A DNA stretch of 64,000 nt, from positions 61,130,713-61,194,712 of the forward strand of contig CM069871.1 of assembly GCA_036172665.1 (NCBI GenBank). Reading direction: 5' to 3'. Source of the DNA: Prosopocoilus inquinatus (lineage: Eukaryota > Arthropoda > Insecta > Coleoptera > Lucanidae). Positions 1-11,385 of the stretch are shown here, piece after piece. Each line of letters begins with the position of its first letter. Within the stretch, counting starts at the first letter, position 1. The notes under the pieces were generated by a model. The model searched no databases. It saw only the letters and a program-made list of their open reading frames with translations, and was not told where the DNA came from. A program made the position numbers and the translations under genes.

Positions 1-985
1 GAGACGGTCGACATGCTGTCTTTATTTCGCTGCCTATCGGCGAAGGAAGAGGGCCGGCAATAATCATATCCTATCCAATCAGGACGACAAAATAGAACGA
101 ACAAGATTTATAGTAGTTATTCGAACGCCTTGATTAACCGAACAGTGACTTAAATTACAGCTGATGTACTTCAAGCTAAATTCACGAACGTTGGTTAGCA
201 AGTAAACGGGTTTCTGGGACACGCTGTTTGTCGCCAAATATGAGGTCACTCCAAAATAAATTGCAAAACATTTACGGCGTTGGTACTTACTCGTCGTCCG
301 GTGATGAGACGGTCGACATGTTGTCTTTATTTCGTTGCCTATCGGCGAAAGAAGGGGGCCGGCAATAATCATATCGCATCCAATCAGGACGACAAAATAG
401 AACGAACAAGATTTATAGTAGTTGTTCGAACGCCTTGATTAACCGAACAATGACTTAAATTACAGGTGATGTACTTCAAGGTAAATTCACGAACGTTGGT
501 TAGCAAGTAAACGTTGGGTTTCTGGGACACGCTGTTTGTCACTCCGAAATATATTGCAAAGCACTTATGGCATTGGTACTTACTCGTCGTCCGGTGATGA
601 GACGGTAGACATGCTGTCTTTATTTCGCTGCCTATCGGCGAAGGAAGGAGGCCGGCAATAATCATATCCTATCCAATTAGGACGATAAAATAGAACGAAC
701 AAGATTTATATTAGTTATTCGAACGCCTTGATTAACCGAACAGTGACTTAAATTTGATGTACTTAAAATTAAATTCACAAACGTTGCTTAGCAAGTAAAC
801 GGGTTTCTGGGACACGCTGTACGTCGCCAACTATGATGTCACTTCGAATTATATTTTAAAGCACTTACGGTGTTGGTACTTGGTCACCGTCTGGTGATGA
901 GAGGTCGACATGCTGTCTTTATTTCGTTGCCTATCGGCGAAGTGAGCCGGCAATAATCATATCGTATCCCTCAGGACAACAGAAT
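1..985. repeat. ~300-bp tandem repeat array (about 3.3 units)
   Basis: Units begin with the same GAGACGGT-type start at 1, 306, 599 and 899 (305, 293 and 300 bp), the last one partial. Each unit carries the same ordered landmarks (GACATGCTGTCTTTATTTCG, CCGGCAATAATCATATC, GCCTTGATTAACCGAAC). The units differ by scattered substitutions and small deletions. The array continues off the left edge. Open frames inside it on the minus strand recur with the period and look like by-products, not genes. Confidence 0.9.
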
Positions 986-2603
986 AACTGCGATGATGAT
1001 TACTTGTGAGGACGGAACAAAGCTGAGGTGCGATAAGATGCCGAGGATTAAAAAGTCGTGGGGCGCCAGAAGCAGAGGGGGCTGCCGAGAAAAGAAGCCT
1101 AAGAGAGGAAGCATGTCAGATATGGCTCAATTTCAATACATTGCGAGATTGCCCTCACCTGACTATGGAACTTCCACGGACTCCTTAATAATGCACTGGC
1201 GTCAAAAGGCTGGTCAGCAAAGCCGTATTCGAGTCATATCTACACGGACAAATAAATTCTCCAAACTCAAAGTACCAATACGAAACGAAATACAACTGCA
1301 CTCATTTGACTGTATGCCCAAATACTGGATAATGCTGTCATGGATGATTCGGGCGCGCAAAGGAAAATACCACGTGCGTGAACCAGCCAAACATAAAATC
1401 GGGAAATATAAAAGAATACGCATTGTTACAGTTTTAAATTCATCTGTTATTCTGGGACGCCCTGTATAGTGTATTCACCGAAGTCGAGTCTTTTTTATAT
1501 CGGCTGAGAAGAAAATTTCACTCGAGTTTAAGGTGTGTTGGAATCTCAGGCCAAGCGTATACGTTTTTATCGCTGTTTCGTAAACATTTAGATTCTTTTT
1601 TCAATACGGGCTTTGCTGTATAGATAGAAACGCAGAGAATCGACTCGTTTATTCTTGTGAATTTAAACACGTTAAATTGCGTTTTATTTTCGCTCCGGAC
1701 GGCGTTATTTTACTTTATTGTCTCACTTCCAGAAGTTTCTTGTTATCCTTTCTCGTTCGAATTTCGAACGCTCCTCTTACCTTTGAAATTTAATCTCGTA
1801 AGTTGAACATTAGGTCAACTATTGCCGGATTGTCTAACCCTCTTTTTTATGTTTGTTTCTCTTCTCCCAACTCTCTGAATGGAATTAGTTACCACTCCAT
1901 TCCCTAATAAGATTTTTGGTAAATCACTGGTGCCTTGCGTGTATTTTTGGTGTGTTGGTGGAATATTTCCCCCAGGAGGGAGAAATATATCTCACGGCCG
2001 TTGACCGTCTCCGACTGGTTGATCCCAAAATAAGCAACCTGTTCACACGCTTATCCCAACCTGGCGATTAACATATTTTCCAGGCATTTTCCAATTGGAC
2101 CGCGTCACTTGGCGTTTTGTCTCCAGACCCCGCGCTGTGCACTGTTTCGTAGGTTTGAGAAACGCACATCCGTCCCATTGCAGCTGCCGGTGACAGTGAA
2201 TTCATTCGTCCCAGTGCTAACCTTTGTTACTTGACCAACAAGTAGGTGACAGTACGCCTGCGCGTTAGAAACGTGCGATCGTTAGAGCAAAAATCTAATG
2301 GATAATAAAAAAAAAGATGCATGCACCAGCATTGTTTTGATCCGTCCTGTATAGACGAAAATTATTTTATACCGTAGACCTCTAAAGTTCAAAACAAAAA
2401 TGTCTGGAAATTCTTTTTTGTATGTTCAATAGTATATTAAGTACATACAGTATACTCTACTTAATTATGCACTCGCTTAGGAATTTTCCACGCGTATGAA
2501 AATTCCATCAGAACATCATCCGATGTCCCCCACTTGAATGGAGATATTACTCGAGAAAGCACCATTGGGACACCCTGTACAATCGAGATGAGGTACCCTA
2601 TAC
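986..2603. other. Gene-free stretch with an unexplained ORF and repeat ends
   Basis: No recognisable gene. A plus-strand open frame of 158 codons (993-1469) has no domain I recognise and runs into GGGACGCCCTGTATAG, which resembles the CCCTGTA ends of the short elements elsewhere in the window, so it is more likely repeat sequence than a gene. Similar ends occur near 2347 (CGTCCTGTATAG) and 2570 (GGGACACCCTGTAC). The 1470-2330 part is more GC-rich than its surroundings and may be an unidentified element. The next Vps16A exon was not found here. Confidence 0.4.
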
Positions 2604-4541
2604 CTTGAAATCCCCTAGTGGCATGTTCTCTTTCAGTTTTAGAATTACCATGTAGACTAGATCCGTGTCGCCGCTTTCGATTGCTTTGATTAAAGCCTGC
2701 TTGTTTTCGTCTAAAGCCAACAGTAATTGAACCTGTTCGCTGGCCTTTGATTCGTATTCTAACAACTAAATTTACAAGTTTTAATTTTTTTAATCCAGTT
2801 TTGAAGAAACGATACCTTAATCGCCAGTTTTTTTCGACCCGATGACTTTGCAGTGTTGGCTATTTCACTGTACGAAATCCCAGGTGTATACCCAAGTTTG
2901 TCTGCTATTTGTTTCGCGAGAGTTTCATCGTCGTATATAGACTGGCTCACCTGTTTATAACGTTAAAGTTCTATTAGAGAAATCAAAACAGCGCGAAGCA
3001 TTGCCAGGCGTACGTGAGTCATTCATCAATCATGCGACTAAAGCGCATAATTTCGGGCTTGAATGGCTAGTCTAACGCTAGACCTTGCAAGTACAGGCTA
3101 GTAATCCACATACCATTTATTAGACTAAAAACGAATTTAAAAACCGCTTTTTAAATACCTTATACTTGGCCCAATGCGCCAAAATGCGACTGCTTCCGTC
3201 CTTGTCGGGCATTTTCAAATACTTAGCGGTCTCGATGGCCAAGTAATAGTGATGTCGGGCAACCAATCTGTCCAGTAAAACTTTGTGACCTTGAAACTGC
3301 AATCTGCCCGTCTCAGTTATGCCAATTGTATTCCCGCTATTCCAAACAAACTACTTACTCAGTGATCGTGAGCGGGATGCCGATTTTGCGATCGCGGACC
3401 TCATTTAGGACCCTCAAAATCCTGCACATTTTCACGTACTCGTCCGAGTCGATGTTTTCAACGAAGCATTTGCCAAATTGCGCGGCCTACAAAAGCAAAG
3501 AGAATTGTAACTAACGCCTAAGTTAACGGGGCATGCGCTTACTCTGATCAACATCTTTTGAACGTCCGTGTCAAACTCGTATCCGGCTGCTTCGATGCAC
3601 TGTTCGACCGCTTTAGTTAAGTTATCTTTAACCAAGGAAATATACTCGTCGGCTCTGTAACTGCGCTTCTAAAAACAGATATTTATCTCGTTTATTTTAA
3701 TTGTATCAGTCTACAAAGCACCGAATTATTATTTATTTAATAGAAAATGCTGCCACGGATCTGCCAATTGTCGGTATTGATGTTACGATTGCAATTTCTT
3801 TTTACAAAAGAAGAGTTTTTTGATAACTTCTGTTAGAATTCAGTTTTTGGAGATTCTTTTCAGTGTTTAGTTTTTGGAAACTTAGTAGTTTACAGCAATT
3901 TTAAACATATTTAGTTTTAAATAATAGGAGAAACACATTTTCCTAAGTCATCGCCCCCTGCGCTCAAGAACCTACGGTTTACTTAATAATTCCGTTTCTG
4001 CTCCGCCGGCATACGCGTTAAAAATGCGCAAATCAATCGGAATTATTCATGACACTGTGTGTAAGTAAATATTTTATTTGTTTACTGTTCTGTGTTCTTG
4101 GCCTTCAAAATCGTTTCTTCCTTCCGCATTTTCGCGATTAACTTCAGTCTAAGACAATTTTGAACTGGCGATTGTAATAAAAAAAATGCGATCGTAACAT
4201 TGTTGGTTTCTAACTAACATGTAGAACTTGTGGTCACGTGGGACACAGTCAATTATGAAGACTCTGTATAGAGGTATTCTGTATTTACTTGGAATTGTTT
4301 AGATGCCTCAAGTAGAAAACTGCCCGGCTCTGTGCTGTTAATTCTGAATATTTTCTGGACAACGTCGGGGACCTTCTGTATCAGCTCGTGTTGTACCGTC
4401 GACAGGAGTCGAACTCCGTCAATTTCGGGAACGAGGTGGACCACTCCGTCATATGAAAAACTAATTTTTTCTCCGTGCCTGCCCACAACTAAGAGTGTGT
4501 AATCCTTTTCCCAGAACGCAACGACGGCTTCAGTACCGCAC
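2604..4541 (-). CDS. Vps16A: Vps16A exons 6-10 (propeller end and alpha-solenoid start)
   Basis: Exons on the minus strand: 4541-4289, 3668-3543, 3486-3359, 3303-3159, 2950-2816 and 2765-2604. Counted strictly this is six pieces; the first completes the propeller ([19 protein letters not shown]) and the rest are helical. Exon lengths of 253, 126, 128, 145, 135 and 162 bases chain in phase (GA|A gives Glu at the 3359/3303 junction). The last exon ends GDFK|GTATAG, an intact donor, so translation continues in exons left of the window; none was found at 1-2603. The introns are 50-210 bp except the 620-bp one at 3669-4288, in which I see nothing. Confidence 0.92.
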
Positions 4542-7500
4542 CTACGGAAAAACGCAAGCTTAGAACATGACCATGCGTTTATTTTTAATGTTCAAACTAA
4601 TCAAAGTTGAAGCTCAACCCTACAATTTGGATATAAGTAAACACTTGCCGAAATCGGCAAGGAAGAAAAATAATAATATAAATTAAAGAAACAGTGCATT
4701 GTAGAAATTTAAAACTGCAGGCGCACTGCAAACGATAGGAAAATTCCTGCCTCTCTCCATTAATATTATTATAATATTGTAAAATTGTATTTTTCCGTTG
4801 TTAAAGTTTCTACAATTGTAAAATTTTATTTTTATACGCCAGAGTTTTATTAATATATTTATTAAAATCATCACTCACCTTTATTTTACTGATTTTTAGG
4901 TATTTTCAATACCTTCAATAAACCAATCGAGATAAAAACTAAAAGAGACTACGAGGGAGAAGAATTTGAAAATTTTCACATAAACAACGGCCCCGTTCTG
5001 ACATGTCGAGAGGAAACACCCTTGGAAGAGCATTTTTGGCTATAAAACTCAAATTAGCTTCCGAACGAGAAAATCGGTTTTCAGCGGTGGCTCGTTGGTT
5101 AATAAAGAATAGGTCGGGTGATCTATTAAAAAAAAGGATGGTTCCGTTGTTTATCAGAGTAAAAAAGTTTCCGGTGAGTATTCAGGATGATCTCTTATTA
5201 GATGAATCACCTGCGGTCGTTACAATAGAAAACCGATACAGACGGTAGCAAAAACTAAATAATAAAAGCATACAATAGGCAAACTGTTTTCAAATCCAGA
5301 CATAATCAAGTGAATCAACAAAATGACAAGCACATTCAGTTCTTAAATGAAAAAGAAATATTAAATAAATGATGTTAGAATTATGTCTCGCCGTTGCTTC
5401 TGCGGTCGAGTAGGCTTCCCTTCGTGCACTTTTGTTTTGAGCGTGGTTGGTCATTGCTGCGTATCGAGGCGGTCGTGCGATATCTTCCTTTCTTTGTCAG
5501 TCACGAGACGAGACAGGTGTGCTTTTTCACGTAGTTAACGAAGCGGGTTTGGTACGTGAAGCGAAATTTTTGTTGGATTTGGTTACCCTACCGTTTCGTG
5601 CGGATACACTCGTTCCGTTAGATGTTTCTCCGCTGTTGGTAGGACAATTGTTTTACGGGTTTTGTGGACGTAGAATATAACATAACACAACAGCATAACA
5701 ACTGTTATTTTCTTTCGCTCCGAATATCAACCCCGGGCATATTAATCCCAGGCAAACGCCCGGGCTTGCCAATAGCTGGCTACGCTCATACGTGCAAGTT
5801 ACATTCTTTTCGGGCTGCCTTCTCGGTGCAAGGTAAGCACCATTTTATTTTTCCATCTTGTTACCTGACTGTTTTCCACGTGCGCTTATTGTTTGTGTTC
5901 GTTAATTTTATTTCGTTATCTTCCTTACAGGCAACTGGTAAAGGGCGAGTTTTGCGCCGGGTGTTTCCTCGATGTAAGCTCGTGAATTACATCTGTGCAC
6001 CGGGATCATCCCGTTTATCCCCATGTACTTTCGCTGGAAAAGAATAGAAAGTACGTCCGCCTCCTATCTACGGCAACGTGGCCAAGAGACGTTTTTTTTT
6101 CTCTTTTGTTGTTTACGTCATATTTCCACGGTTTCGTCTATTTAATTCACTTTTTGCTTTTGCGACTTTATTTATACCTAGTTCAGTGTTTATTGTTTTA
6201 ATTGTTGGCTCCTTTGGAGTGCAAAAGAAAATTTATGCAATTTTCGGCTGATGCGCTTCACGCATAAAATATTTCTGTTGCTTTATACATATTTAATGTT
6301 GATTGTAAGCCGATATGAGAGTACTCATGTTGAAACGTTTTCTGCCCACGGTTTGGGTCCTGTAACTTGTAATTATTCTAATAATATTATGATCGATCAC
6401 CCCATTAGGGGATTTGTTCCATTACTGAATTATACTCTAGTGTCGGTTTTAATAAACGAATTGTTTTTGGGCCGAACTAGGGTTTATTTGCTGAGTAACC
6501 ACTCTGGTTGGGACGCATACCTTTGGATAGAGGTTTCAAAAAAAAAGGTGCATTTTCGTTTTCTTTAGGTTCCCTTTGTTCTTTTCCTAACGATTGTCAT
6601 TTGAGAGTATACCAATGAAGAAGGGGAGTTGTACCTTTCGGAGACGATTTTACTGCAAAATTTTATATTCATGTAAATATATAAAGCTTGACACTGTATA
6701 TTGTAATGAGCGTCCGTGATGTATGAAAATTCCCATATGATTCATCACTAACTTTAGATGATGACGAATATAACCGAGTGCACCATTCAGAGCTTTTGCT
6801 AGGAACGGTAAAGCTCGCGTCGAGTCCTCGAAAGCTTCCCCAATGTCATGGGAAAATTCTGAATGTACACAATCTAAAAATACTCCGTCGCTTATGAGTG
6901 TTCTGTAAGGGTGCGGCGTTCACATAAAACTAAACGGAAAGCAAAAGCAAGCAAGCAGTTGAGGTTTAGATTAGATTCTATCTGTAACCTACATTACTCT
7001 AACATATTAATTATATTAATATTAAATCAATACGTGCGTTGTGTAAGTCTACAAGATCATGTACGTTATTATTATTTATTTAAAAAATTATTCCTTATTT
7101 TGACAACGTGCCTTATAACGGCTACCCCTAAAAGATAACTGTAACAATATCACGAACTTAGCAACTCCGACGTCAAGAACAAAAAAAAATAATGACTTGA
7201 GTCATGTTTATTGCGAATTCGTTGCGTTTTTAACTTAGGATAATCCATTTATCATATTTATTAACAGAAAAAATTTAAATTTTAAATAATTGTGCTAGCA
7301 TCATAACACTAAAGAATGTTATAAGACACGGTTCCCACTTTATTTTCATTAATAAAACATTCTTTGTCTTTTCATCAGAAAGTTTTTTTTTACCGCTGCT
7401 ATGTTACTTTTTAGGGCTTACACATTTAAACAATTTTCTGTAATAAAAAAAATTGCAAAATCTTGAGTAAGTCTTAAAAACGTTTAACAAGTACATTTTT

Positions 7501-10500
7501 AACAAGAAAAAAATATTTTAGACCTTGCAACACAAAACCTGTGGCTGTAATCCAAATAAGTAGTGAGAAAACCCCTCGACCACATTAATTCACTGAAAGC
7601 GAATACGTATTTCGGTAACGAAGTTACCATCTTCAGCGCTAAACTGATATTATCAGTTTAGCGCTGAAGATGGTAACTTCGTTACCGAAATACGTATTCG
7701 CTTTCAGTGAATTAATGTGGTCGAGGGGTTTTCTCACTACTTATTTTAGACCTTCTTATTATTACAATTCGTTATTTTATTACTGTTGAAGCCCAAGAAT
7801 ATATTTTTCTCGTTAAAAATGTACTTGCTAAACGCTTTAAAGACTCATTCAGATTGTTTAAAAAAAAAAATTGGCAAAAGAAACAAAAAAGTTTTAATAC
7901 AGGCAACCCAATATACACAGTCATTCGTATGTTCCCTATACTAACGATTCAAAGAATTATAAATTCTCTTGTTAAAATGGTGGTAAACTTTTTTACTATT
8001 CATTCAGATTATGCAATTTCCTTAATTTTTCTCAAGTACGTAAAACATTTATTTTTATTAGGTAATTGCAGAAATTAGGGGGCGGGGGCGGTCTATTGAA
8101 TCAGTCAGCCTGGCGTGATGAATACCTAATATCAGCCAATAGATCGTCGAGTACCGCCCGAAAACGCTGGTAACAATTGCGAAGAGCAATCGCGCGGAAT
8201 GCGTTTCTTTGCCAAAAAGAAAAAAAAATACTAATTGTAGGGAGACTGCGTAGAAGAAAAGAACCAAAATCATTTCCATTTCATTTAAAAAAAAGGCGCT
8301 CACATAACATATCGTCAACTTAACTTAGTTTTGAGTTATTTAGGTTGGCTTAATCATCGTCGAGGAACGAGTGGGGAAGCCGAAAACGGAACTTTTGCTG
8401 TGGCCGAGGTACGTCTCAAGATTCGTTCTCAAAACAGACTTTTCACAAAACGGGCCGTTGTGGCGCCATCTATTGAAATTTCTGGCAAGTATTGGAAAAA
8501 CGGTAGATATTACAAATACATATAATCCTTTATGAACTCCAATTATTTATTTAAGGATCACAGGATAAAAAATATTGACTTGGATTAGAGGGTGCCGCTA
8601 CACACCGTCAAAATTAAGAGAGAAAAAAAAAACTGAATATAGGCGTGTCAACGAATAATGTGCATGTACCATAACAGACGGCGCCCTTTTCTTTGCTTAA
8701 ATTTTAATTCAAAATTGCTGCTTGACAATTTGTTGCAACTTAATTCTGGTTCAAAGTGTTGAAAGAATAATTTTGAATTGGCCAAACTCTGCCAAACAAA
8801 AATAAAACTTAAAAAAAGGAAAAACTCAACTTTCAAAAATCAAGCAAATACCTAAGAATTATAAAAATAGATAGAAATTCGATTAGAACTGCTGAACTCG
8901 AGGTAAGTCGACTAAGAAATTAAAATGAAAACTCAAAAGTCAATAAATGAAACAAAAAAATAAAAATAAATTCAAAACCTCAAACGCTCCAAAATCTTTG
9001 ACCGAGAAGTAAAAAGAATTACAATATTAATGTCTCAGGTTCTTAGCAGTAGATGGCGCTGTTGTAAACACAGTACAACTGTTAAAAAGAATTAAAAAAT
9101 CTGAAGCTCAAACTATCAACTCAAAATTAAAAAATAAGAAAGAAAACACTCCAAAATCCCGGAATGTGAAGCAAAAAAAATTCCAAAATTTATGACTCGG
9201 TTCTTAACAAGAGATGGCGTTGGTTCAATAACAGTTAAACTATAGCTAAGAAATCAAAACTCATAATTTAAAAGAAGTTAAGGCTTTAACGTTCAGAATT
9301 CAAAAAATATAAAAAGAAACCTCAACGTTTGAGAGAACCCAACTCAGAAAATTTACATTAAAAAAAATAAGAAAAATTAAATCTCAAAACTCAAAAAATG
9401 AAGCAAAAAGAATCAAATTCGTGGATTATACTTTTTTCTAACTGAAACTTCGTGTGTTTTTCAAAATAATCAGATATTGGGACGTATTCTGTAACTTATT
9501 AGCAGGCCGTTAAACTTTAGAGGTCCTTTAAAATTTAAAATACAGTTTTCTGATTGATTGTTACCGCAGCAACAAAATTTAACAGCCCTTTAAAATAAAC
9601 GCTTTTGATACAGAATAAGCCCCACGCCCATTGTGCATTATTTTTTTGTTACATATTGTCTAAATGTTAAGATTCTAGGAAGCCTTGCTTCTTACCAGAC
9701 AAGCTGTTTAGGTTTAAAGATTGAGTTGGTATCAATTTCACAGTATTTAATCCTCAGATCTGACGAACCCAACCATAGGTAGCCACCATCGGTAAACAGC
9801 ACAATGTGTCTTGCATTTATTGACACTGCCATATCTATTATGGAAGTGTATTGATGTGTAATATCTGGTTCCAACTGCAAATTACAAAATAGTTAAGTGC
9901 TAGATACCATAACATGTAACTGTAAATTATCACCATGGTGCTAACATGCTGTTCATCCTGTTTCAACCGGTATAACTCCTTTTCTCTTGCAATTAAAACT
10001 TCCGTCGCTCTCTCCTCAGAAATGACAGCCCAACTGGTAGGATGTAAGCTAGACCCTATTCGTTAAAAAAATAGAAAATAAACCACCAGAAAAAAAATAG
10101 ACATTAACATTGTTACTTTGCAATTCTGAGAGCGGTCGTTTCTTGGGCTCCGATATATTATTGACGAAGAATATTTTATACGACGATGTCATGATCGCCA
10201 CCCCGGTAAAATTCTGTGGGCTAATAAAAATCTTAGCGTCGATCACTTTCGTGTCCTGGGCTTCTTGGCTGATGGCGAAGTTTCGCAGATACTTCCCGAA
10301 CATATCGTGAATAACGACGACTCCGTCGTCTTGAATGCACAGGAACTCTTCGTTATTCGACCACCCCATTTTTATAATCGGCTTTCCGGTCCACTGAAAA
10401 CCTAGCTGTCATGCGAGCCAAAATGGAAGTAATTAAATTTACAACAGACTTTTATCGAAGCCATTTGCTTTCCGGAGCCCGAGAAGATCGCAATTACGAG

Positions 10501-10763
10501 CTGTCCGCTGGTCTGCACCTTCACGAATTTCGACTCGTCTCGTTTAACGGCGATGGGGCCCCCGTAAGGTGCCGCAGCGGCCACCACGTTGTCCATATTT
10601 ACGTCTTGCTGCCATCCCATGGAATATATTTCGAATTTCCTGGGAAAAATAAGTGGAAATGTACGTTTCACTGGTGTTAGAAGAGGAGGAGTCAGGTTAT
10701 GTCTAACCTAAAATACAAATCTCTGCCGAGTAGAAACCAGTCAGCGGTTAACATAGCTGACAT
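2604..10763 (-). CDS. Vps16A: Vps16A, HOPS/CORVET core subunit, 3' end outside window
   Basis: Ten coding exons spell about 591 residues aligning end to end with animal VPS16 (about 840 aa), so roughly 240 C-terminal residues lie left of position 2604. In this family the N-terminal half forms a beta-propeller and the C-terminal half an alpha-solenoid. The protein is a core subunit of the HOPS and CORVET tethering complexes for endosome and lysosome fusion, and binds Vps33 through its C-terminal part. Hallmarks seen are [14 protein letters not shown]-like [63 protein letters not shown] and [10 protein letters not shown]. The ATG at 10763-10761 is preceded by CAAA and starts [19 protein letters not shown]. 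All ten exons keep phase and have no internal stop, so the gene looks functional. Confidence 0.95.
5380..6060 (+). other. Possible spliced segment or unknown element in Vps16A intron
   Basis: This stretch is more GC-rich than the rest of the intron. It contains a GT-AG interval of about 100 bp: GGTGCAAG|GTAAGCACC near 5832 and TTCCTTACAG|GCAACTGG near 5932. The flanking sequence is open on the plus strand (5664-6047), but I recognise no protein. It could be a small antisense gene, a lncRNA or the leader of an LTR-type element. Confidence 0.2.
7598..7640 (-). ncRNA. Hammerhead ribozyme motif, mirror copy
   Basis: This is the reverse-complement arm of the palindrome and contains all elements of the plus-strand motif without change: CTGAAGA, GGTAAC hairpin, GAAA, ATACGTAT and AGCG/CGCT. 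A transcript crossing both arms would more likely fold on itself as a long hairpin than as two ribozymes. Confidence 0.65.
7660..7702 (+). ncRNA. Hammerhead ribozyme motif (minimal, Penelope type)
   Basis: The order of parts is right: stem I strand AGCG (7660-7663), box CTGAAGA (7664-7670, consensus CUGANGA), stem II hairpin GGTAAC/GTTACC with a TTC loop (7672-7686), box GAAA (7687-7690), short palindromic stem III ATACGTAT (7690-7697), cleavage base T7698, and stem I strand CGCT (7699-7702) pairing AGCG. One unpaired T sits before stem II. The very short palindromic stem III suggests activity as a dimer, as proposed for Penelope-like ribozymes. Mirror copy on minus strand at 7598-7640. Confidence 0.75.
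8875..9420. repeat. Decayed ~155-bp tandem repeats, A-rich
   Basis: Two to three diverged units are recognisable. Landmarks recur in order: GGTTCTTAGCAGTAGATGGCG (first 20 bases compared) near 9039 and GGTTCTTAACAAGAGATGGCG near 9194, then ACAGTTAAAC-like and CTAAGAAATTAAAA/CTAAGAAATCAAAA tracts near 8908 and 9247. Substitutions and indels are heavy, so this is an old array. Confidence 0.5.
9696..10763 (-). CDS. Vps16A: Vps16A exons 1-5 (N-terminal propeller part)
   Basis: Exons on the minus strand: 10763-10708 (start Met), 10639-10450, 10393-10117, 10055-9934 and 9874-9696. Each is bounded by AG and GT, and the phases chain correctly: AG|G gives Arg, A|GG gives Arg, TG|G gives Trp in exon 6. 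Introns are 56-68 bp. The donor after exon 2 (GTCTGT) is weak. A GTAAAT site 9 bases further in, paired with an alternative AG, also keeps frame, so the exon 2/3 junction is the least certain. The chosen junction (MASIK followed by WTGKP) aligns without gaps to the family. Confidence 0.9.
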
Positions 10764-11385
10764 TTTGAGTTCGCTGTCGTAAACAGATGAACACAAATTG
10801 AAAAAGTATTATTTAATTCATTTCATTTTGTATAAAAGTATTTTAAACCGATCAAATATATCTGACAGCTGTCAACCACATGAAGCATCAAGCATCTACC
10901 AAGTGCTACCAATCTCCAAAACAGTAAGCAATCAGTGTTGCCAATCATACAGTAGAATATTCCTCTATCATGTTTCTAACATTCCTCAAAAATGCTCACA
11001 AATCTTCTAAAATAAGTTTAAATTGAAATACTGATAATATAATGGATTGACTGTAAAAAGGGAAGTAAGTTATTACTTGAAAAACATATTAGATTTTTAT
11101 TACTTTCAAATTTTGTTTTACTACTAAAGTACAGCTAAATGTTGGTCGTCAATGGTTGTCAAAAATTTAAATTTTATTAAAAAATAAGGAGATCAGTGTC
11201 TTAGGCCCGATTTCATAATCAAAGTTTAGGAGTAAAATAAATAATATTGATTTTCTTAAACCTACCAATCAATGCTTCTACACTTTACTTTCAACATTTT
11301 TTAGACTCTATCAACTTCATACAAATTATTAAAGACCAAACTCGTTTAACTTTTACGAGTGCTACTTTAATTGATGTAATATGTA

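Larger units (their letters stand above)
7527..7741. mobile_element. 215-bp palindromic Penelope-type fragment with 13-bp TSD
   Basis: A near-perfect palindrome of about 190 bp centred on 7650 follows a short unique lead (7527-7553). The insertion is flanked by an identical 13-bp direct repeat, TATTTTAGACCTT, at 7514-7526 and 7742-7754, taken as a target-site duplication. Each arm carries a hammerhead ribozyme core. Palindromic or head-to-head copies with variable TSDs and hammerheads are known for Penelope-like retroelement terminal repeats, so I assign it there by inference; there is no protein sequence in it. Confidence 0.7.
7430..7860. repeat. Imperfect inverted repeat surrounding the hammerhead insertion
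   Basis: About 7470-7514 (AAGTCTTAAAAACGTTTAAC, AAGTACATTTTTAACAAG) is the inverse of about 7797-7845 (TCGTTAAAAATGTACTTG, AAACGCTTTAAAGACTCA). The 215-bp insertion at 7527-7741 sits in the loop. This is probably an old MITE that served as the insertion target. Confidence 0.55.
4542..9695 (-). other. 5.15-kb intron of Vps16A
   Basis: This intron splits the Trp codon of KQLVW and is far longer than the other introns of the gene. It contains no host coding sequence that I recognise. It holds a hammerhead-bearing palindrome (7527-7741), a decayed tandem array (8875-9420), a possible opposite-strand spliced segment (5380-6060), and AT-rich DNA with no clear feature at 4542-5000, 6060-7430 and 7860-8870. 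Open frames of 60-127 codons on the plus strand (5003-5248, 5447-5680, 5664-6047, 6251-6568) match nothing I know. Confidence 0.8.

Noticed and set aside
79..665. Two similar minus-strand ORFs of 97 and 93 codons
   Set aside because: They repeat with the ~300-bp tandem unit and have no known domain, so they are open frames within satellite DNA.
993..1469. 158-codon plus-strand ORF as a gene
   Set aside because: No recognisable domain, low-complexity basic composition, and it runs into a transposon-like CCCTGTA end.
8058..8318. 86-codon hydrophobic minus ORF
   Set aside because: Chance frame in AT-rich intron sequence without family resemblance.
10110..10680. Plus-strand ORFs at 10110-10310 and 10411-10680
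   Set aside because: Antisense shadows of Vps16A exons 2 and 3.
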